This document shows, in pieces, positions 38,575-39,604 of a DNA stretch of 39,604 bases. The DNA is from a virus. Each line of letters opens with the position of its first letter. Position 1 is the first letter of the stretch. Made by a program: the position numbers and the translations under genes. The stretch is taken from positions 1 to 39,604 of IMG/VR virus record IMGVR_UViG_3300020180_000049; one strand, 5' to 3'. The notes beneath the pieces are model-generated. The model had not been told where the DNA came from, did no database searches, and saw only the letters and a list, made by a program, of their open reading frames with translations.

Positions 38575-38946
38575 CTAGACCGAAACCTTGGCCTTCTTGG
38601 CCGGCTTGACTACCGAATCAAGAACCACCGTCTCCGGCTCTAGAACAGCGGGCGTGCCGGGCGGCGCGGGCCGAGGTGCGTCCCGGACAGCCACCCAGGC
38701 GACCCATGCATCGTGCACGGACGACTCCACCCGGGCCTGCCATTCGAGGGCCGACTCGCGGAAACCGCGCTCGGGGATGGTGTACTCAAAGAACGGCACC
38801 GGGTTCATGTGAAACCGGGCCCGGAGCACGCGCAGGTCACCCTCGCTCTCGATGGTAACTTCGTGATGCTTGGTCAAACGATCCCGCAGGAGAGCCATGA
38901 CATGGCCGTTCTGCTGGGCATACTCGAAGAAAGTAAAACGGCCCAT
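38575..38946 (-). CDS. First late gene, hypothetical protein, 123 residues
   Basis: A 123-residue soluble protein: MGRFTFFEYAQQNGHVMALL..., a strand-rich middle (VTIESEGDLRVLRARFHMNPVPFFEYTIPE), a helix with tryptophans (ESSVHDAWVAWVAVR) and a proline-rich, lysine-ended C-terminus. CTGGGGAGG precedes the ATG. It is the first gene after the strong promoter at 38984-39012. No family recognised. Confidence 0.65.
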   Translation of the reverse strand: MGRFTFFEYAQQNGHVMALLRDRLTKHHEVTIESEGDLRVLRARFHMNPVPFFEYTIPERGFRESALEWQARVESSVHDAWVAWVAVRDAPRPAPPGTPAVLEPETVVLDSVVKPAKKAKVSV

Positions 38947-38962
38947 CTAGTCCTCCCCAGGA

Positions 38963-38976
38963 CAGGTTATTACCTG
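38963..38976. promoter_or_regulatory. Operator-like palindrome at the start of late transcription
   Basis: CAGGT at 38963-38967 and ACCTG at 38972-38976 form an inverted repeat around TATT. It lies immediately downstream of the -10 box of the promoter at 38984-39012, about where transcription should begin, so a protein bound here would block initiation. Confidence 0.4.
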
Positions 38977-38983
38977 AACATCA

Positions 38984-39012
38984 ATTCTAATACGAACCCA
39001 TAGATATGTCAA
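38984..39012 (-). promoter_or_regulatory. Strong sigma-70-type late promoter
   Basis: On the - strand, TTGACA at 39012-39007 and TAGAAT at 38989-38984 are 17 bases apart: six of six and five of six matches. The stretch is markedly AT-rich against the GC-rich background. It reads into the gene at 38946 and so into the whole structural operon. Confidence 0.82.
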
Positions 39013-39181
39013 GTTGCTTGAGGGCCCGGGCCTCCTGGAGATCCTCCAGCCCGCGCCGGTTCCGGGCGAAGTGGTCGAGCAACGGCTGGGGATGCTGACG
39101 GGGAGGACCGATCTTTGCTCTACGGGTAGCAGCTTCCTGGGCCAGGACAGCATAATGGGCCCGAAGGTTATCGGTGGGCAT
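38987..39181 (-). CDS. Possible small gene in the late leader, 64 residues
   Basis: An ATG at 39181 opens 64 codons (MPTDNLRAHYAVLAQEAATR..., ending KQLDISMGSY). The composition is that of a normal helical protein rather than a shadow frame. However, no good ribosome site precedes the ATG and the last codons overlap the promoter at 38984-39012. It would be read only from the upstream promoter at 39404-39432. Confidence 0.45.
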   Translation of the reverse strand: MPTDNLRAHYAVLAQEAATRRAKIGPPRQHPQPLLDHFARNRRGLEDLQEARALKQLDISMGSY

Positions 39182-39216
39182 GGATGTACCGCAGGAAAAT
39201 TGATTGATGGGGTAAG

Positions 39217-39310
39217 GCGAGGGGCTCTAGCCCCGAGCCGGGGAGCATCGGTCGCCATCGGCTCCCTGCCCCGGCTCTCTATCGCCCCTCGCTTCCCAAA
39301 AAAGCGAGGG
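39217..39310 (-). promoter_or_regulatory. Late mRNA leader with mutually exclusive stems
   Basis: Three segments share one sequence: GCGAGGGGC at 39217-39225, CCCTCGCTT at 39286-39294 (with GCCCCTCGC at 39284-39292) and AAGCGAGGG at 39302-39310. The middle one can pair with either neighbour (nine bases each way) but not both. Inside the long-range loop, AGCCGGGG/CCCCGGCT at 39236-39243/39269-39276 forms another eight-base stem. The layout resembles attenuator or switch leaders. Confidence 0.5.
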
Positions 39311-39403
39311 AATCTATCGGCCCCCCACCCGGCTCGTTACCGACCCGGGAGCCCCCCAGTCCCTGGTGGGCCCGTTCAAGACAAAGTGTGAGCGTGAGTT
39401 AAT

Positions 39404-39432
39404 ATTCTCTTACAGTACGGGAAACCTGTCAA
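39404..39432 (-). promoter_or_regulatory. Sigma-70-type promoter upstream of the late leader
   Basis: On the - strand, TTGACA at 39432-39427 (perfect) and GAGAAT at 39409-39404 (four of six) are 17 bases apart. It would start a transcript that passes through the structured leader at 39310-39217 and the small frame at 39181. Confidence 0.65.
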
Positions 39433-39604
39433 GCGATATCTATCACCCGTCTCACCTAGTGAACCATAACCATCCCCGGGAACAGTATCCCTACCGATGT
39501 TACCCCCGTATAGCTCCGTTCCAGTAAACTCGCTATACATCACCCCCCGCCCCCTCCATCATAACCGGCCCCCCGGAATTTACTTTTTTGGTAATTGAAA
39601 CAGC

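Larger units (their letters stand above)
39182..39604. other. Right non-coding region with late leader
   Basis: No convincing gene. It contains a promoter on the - strand (39404-39432), a GC-rich structured leader (39217-39310) and, from 39440 to the end, AT-richer sequence with CATAA at 39465-39469 and 39560-39564, i.e. the TTATG motif of the left region on the other strand. No direct repeat of the left end was found. If the ends join, this and 1-678 form one divergent control region of about 1.1 kb. Confidence 0.6.

Noticed and set aside
1-39604. Terminal direct repeat
   Set aside because: I compared the first 700 and last 450 bases and saw no shared stretch; the ends may be arbitrary, or one repeat copy may have been removed in assembly.
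1-39604. CRISPR arrays, insertion sequences, integrase or lysogeny genes
   Set aside because: No regularly spaced repeats with unique spacers, no transposase motifs and no integrase or repressor frame seen on either strand.

Overview
This 39.6 kb window looks like a complete or nearly complete genome of a lytic tailed bacteriophage with a GC-rich genome. The tail genes (two tail-tube-like proteins, three large internal-virion-type proteins, no sheath, no tape measure) point to a podovirus-type particle. The replication genes resemble those of T7: a family A DNA polymerase, a gp2.5-like binding protein, a 5' flap exonuclease and endonuclease I. However, primase and helicase are separate genes and I find no phage RNA polymerase, so transcription probably depends on the host enzyme. 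I see no integrase, repressor or partition gene. The host cannot be named from the sequence; the GC content and a gene-transfer-agent-type holin would suit a GC-rich proteobacterium.

Layout. Positions 1-678 hold no convincing gene but carry phased repeats and palindromes. Genes on the + strand run from 679 to 18415. First comes a CobS/MoxR-like AAA+ ATPase with its translationally coupled partner. Then follow about 17 small early genes (several membrane or lipoprotein-like, several coiled-coil), and the replication and nucleotide block: primase, helicase, polymerase, SSB, SLOG-like protein, flap exonuclease, endonuclease I, dNMP kinase and metallophosphoesterase. Two back-to-back hairpins at 18420-18496 end transcription from both sides.

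From 39181 down to 18495 every gene is on the - strand. In transcription order these are small virion-associated genes, a DUF5681-type candidate small terminase, large terminase, portal, scaffold, capsid, tail fibre-like proteins, tail tube proteins, two paralogous-start tail proteins, three internal virion proteins, and a lysis cassette (M15 endolysin, HExxH peptidase, 3TM holin). Two host-type promoters with a perfect TTGACA box lie at the head of this unit (39404-39432 and 38984-39012). The leader between them is highly structured. Positions 39182-39604 hold no gene.

Most neighbouring genes overlap by 1-8 bases (ATGA, GTGA, TGATG), so translational coupling is the rule. Reading these junctions reveals several genes shorter than 60 codons that a length cut-off would miss: 4050-4175, 5763-5933, 13883-13963, 24921-25097, 29380-29559, 37082-37192 and 37414-37581.
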